14,880 bases of DNA from assembly GCA_002781265.1 (NCBI GenBank), contig PETS01000012.1, positions 1 to 14,880 of the forward strand, in the 5' to 3' direction. How positions within the stretch are numbered: position 1 is the stretch's first letter; every line of letters begins with the position of its first letter. This DNA comes from Candidatus Falkowbacteria bacterium CG02_land_8_20_14_3_00_36_14 (lineage in GTDB: Bacteria; Patescibacteriota; Patescibacteriia; Patescibacteriales; UM-FILTER-36-11). The notes beneath the pieces are model-generated. The model was not told the DNA's origin and did not search any database. It was given only the letters and a program-made list of their open reading frames with translations. The position numbers were made by a program, and so were the translations under genes. Positions 14,391 through 14,880 of this stretch are shown piece by piece.

Positions 14391-14663
14391 ATGAAAAACT
14401 TGTTCGTTGGACTGCGCTATTTTTTGCTCGGCTTGTGGTTTGAAATCAAAGCATGGCCGGAAAAATCGAAAAGGCTTATCTGGAACAGAGGCATCAAGCT
14501 TCAATGGAACCGCCTCTGGGTGAGAAAAGATGAATTTCACAGCTCACTCAACATGGATGCCAATGCCATGCTCGGAATGAGCAAAAAACAGCGCGACGCG
14601 TATATTAAGGATTTATGTAAGCGTCGGCAAATCGCTCACGAAAGAGATCTTGCCAGCACATAG
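14391..14663 (+). CDS. small cassette-encoded protein of unknown function
   Basis: I do not assign a function. The 90-residue protein is basic and rich in Trp, Arg and Lys. Residues 4-20 (LFVGLRYFLLGLWFEIK) are moderately hydrophobic and could be an amphipathic or short membrane-contacting helix. The middle has NRGIKLQWNRLWVRKDEFH (32-50), and the C-terminal third (61-90) looks like a charged helix (MSKKQRDAYIKDLCKRRQIA). The strong Shine-Dalgarno site and position inside a cassette support it as a real gene. It may be defence-related, regulatory or a partner of an unseen element; there is no direct evidence. Confidence 0.75.
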   Translation: MKNLFVGLRYFLLGLWFEIKAWPEKSKRLIWNRGIKLQWNRLWVRKDEFHSSLNMDANAMLGMSKKQRDAYIKDLCKRRQIAHERDLAST

Positions 14664-14672
14664 CTTCCACAA

Positions 14673-14695
14673 GGGGATGCCTAAAAACCATCCCC
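14673..14695 (+). terminator. hairpin after the cassette 2 gene
   Basis: GGGGATG (14673-14679) pairs perfectly with CATCCCC (14689-14695) around a 9-base A-rich loop, ten bases after the stop codon. No T-run follows directly, so a terminator or mRNA-stabilising role is possible but unproven. Confidence 0.5.
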
Positions 14696-14771
14696 GCTTC
14701 CTAAAAATATTTGTTTTACCGCTCCGCGGATTTTGGCAAAACGCCAAAATAAGAGCAATACATCCGATAAC
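14696..14771 (+). repeat. right terminal inverted repeat of cassette 2, with a 32-base insertion
   Basis: Pairs with 14321-14365. The insertion at 14719-14750 is itself folded: CCGC-TCC-GCGG (14719-14729) and ATTTTGGC-AAAAC-GCCAAAAT (14730-14750, perfect 8-bp stem). Confidence 0.8.
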
Positions 14772-14880
14772 AAAGTGTACGCGGTTCGGTCTTTTCCGAA
14801 AGACCTCTCCCAAATTTTTGCCCTTTTCTTATTTTGAAATATAATAAGGAAGCGGGCAAAAACTTCGCATACACTTAACG
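14764..14880 (+). other. attC site 2, cut by the window end
   Basis: R'' is CCGATAAC (14764-14771), L'' AAGTGTACGCG (14773-14783) and L' CGCATACACTT (14866-14876, one wobble or mismatch). AACG ends at 14880, matching the AACG before the attC 1 crossover. The middle forms hairpins GGTCTTT/AAAGACC (14788-14805) and TTTTTGCCC/GGGCAAAAA (14815-14862). The rest of R' lies beyond the window. Confidence 0.75.

Larger units (their letters stand above)
14322..14880 (+). mobile_element. integron gene cassette 2
   Basis: It begins with TTATCGG just after the attC 1 crossover and ends with the G at the last base of the window. Its start (G|TTATCGG) is the exact complement of the R'' box CCGATAAC of its own attC at 14764-14771. 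It is 559 bases long and carries one small gene, a typical cassette size. Confidence 0.75.

Overview
The window looks like chromosomal DNA from an AT-rich bacterium of the Candidate Phyla Radiation (Patescibacteria, probably Parcubacteria-like). This is inferred from divergent but intact versions of housekeeping genes (pyrG, murA, galU), short AT-rich spacers, lysine/asparagine/isoleucine-rich proteins and the near absence of Shine-Dalgarno sequences. The pyrG reading frame ends in TGA with no nearby in-frame alternative, so TGA is a stop and the recoded (UGA = Gly) CPR lineages are unlikely. No phylogenetic search could be run.

Positions 1-7194 are core housekeeping genes: rpmA (L27, +), then pyrG (CTP synthase), rplI (L9) and a CtpA-type S41 protease on the minus strand, then murA (+) transcribed divergently from the protease, and a membrane-anchored PEGA/propeller-like protein (+). 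Positions 7189-10403 (minus strand) are a cell-surface sugar block: galU and two family-2 glycosyltransferases. The outer glycosyltransferase (9018-10403) carries three in-frame insertions made of at least five palindromic repeat units from several repeat families.

Positions 10416-14880 form an integron-like system, the most notable part of the window. A tyrosine recombinase (10416-11240, minus) is followed, divergently, by an attI-like site and two consecutive gene cassettes. Cassette 1 (11351-14321) carries a probable PD-(D/E)XK restriction endonuclease, a beta-class DNA methyltransferase and a HEPN-domain protein. Cassette 2 (14322-14880) carries one 90-residue unknown protein. Each cassette ends in an attC-like site whose R'' box is the exact reverse complement of that cassette's own first bases (CAGCTAAC with G|TTAGCTG; CCGATAAC with G|TTATCGG), which is the hallmark of integron cassettes. 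Unlike textbook integrons, the recombinase lacks the extra segment typical of IntI. Each cassette also has long imperfect terminal inverted repeats that would extend the attC stem by tens of base pairs, with a mismatch conserved in both cassettes. Cassette 2 appears to end at the last base of the window, so the array may continue.

The integron cargo is probably defensive (restriction-modification plus a possible RNase), placed next to genes for surface polysaccharide synthesis.
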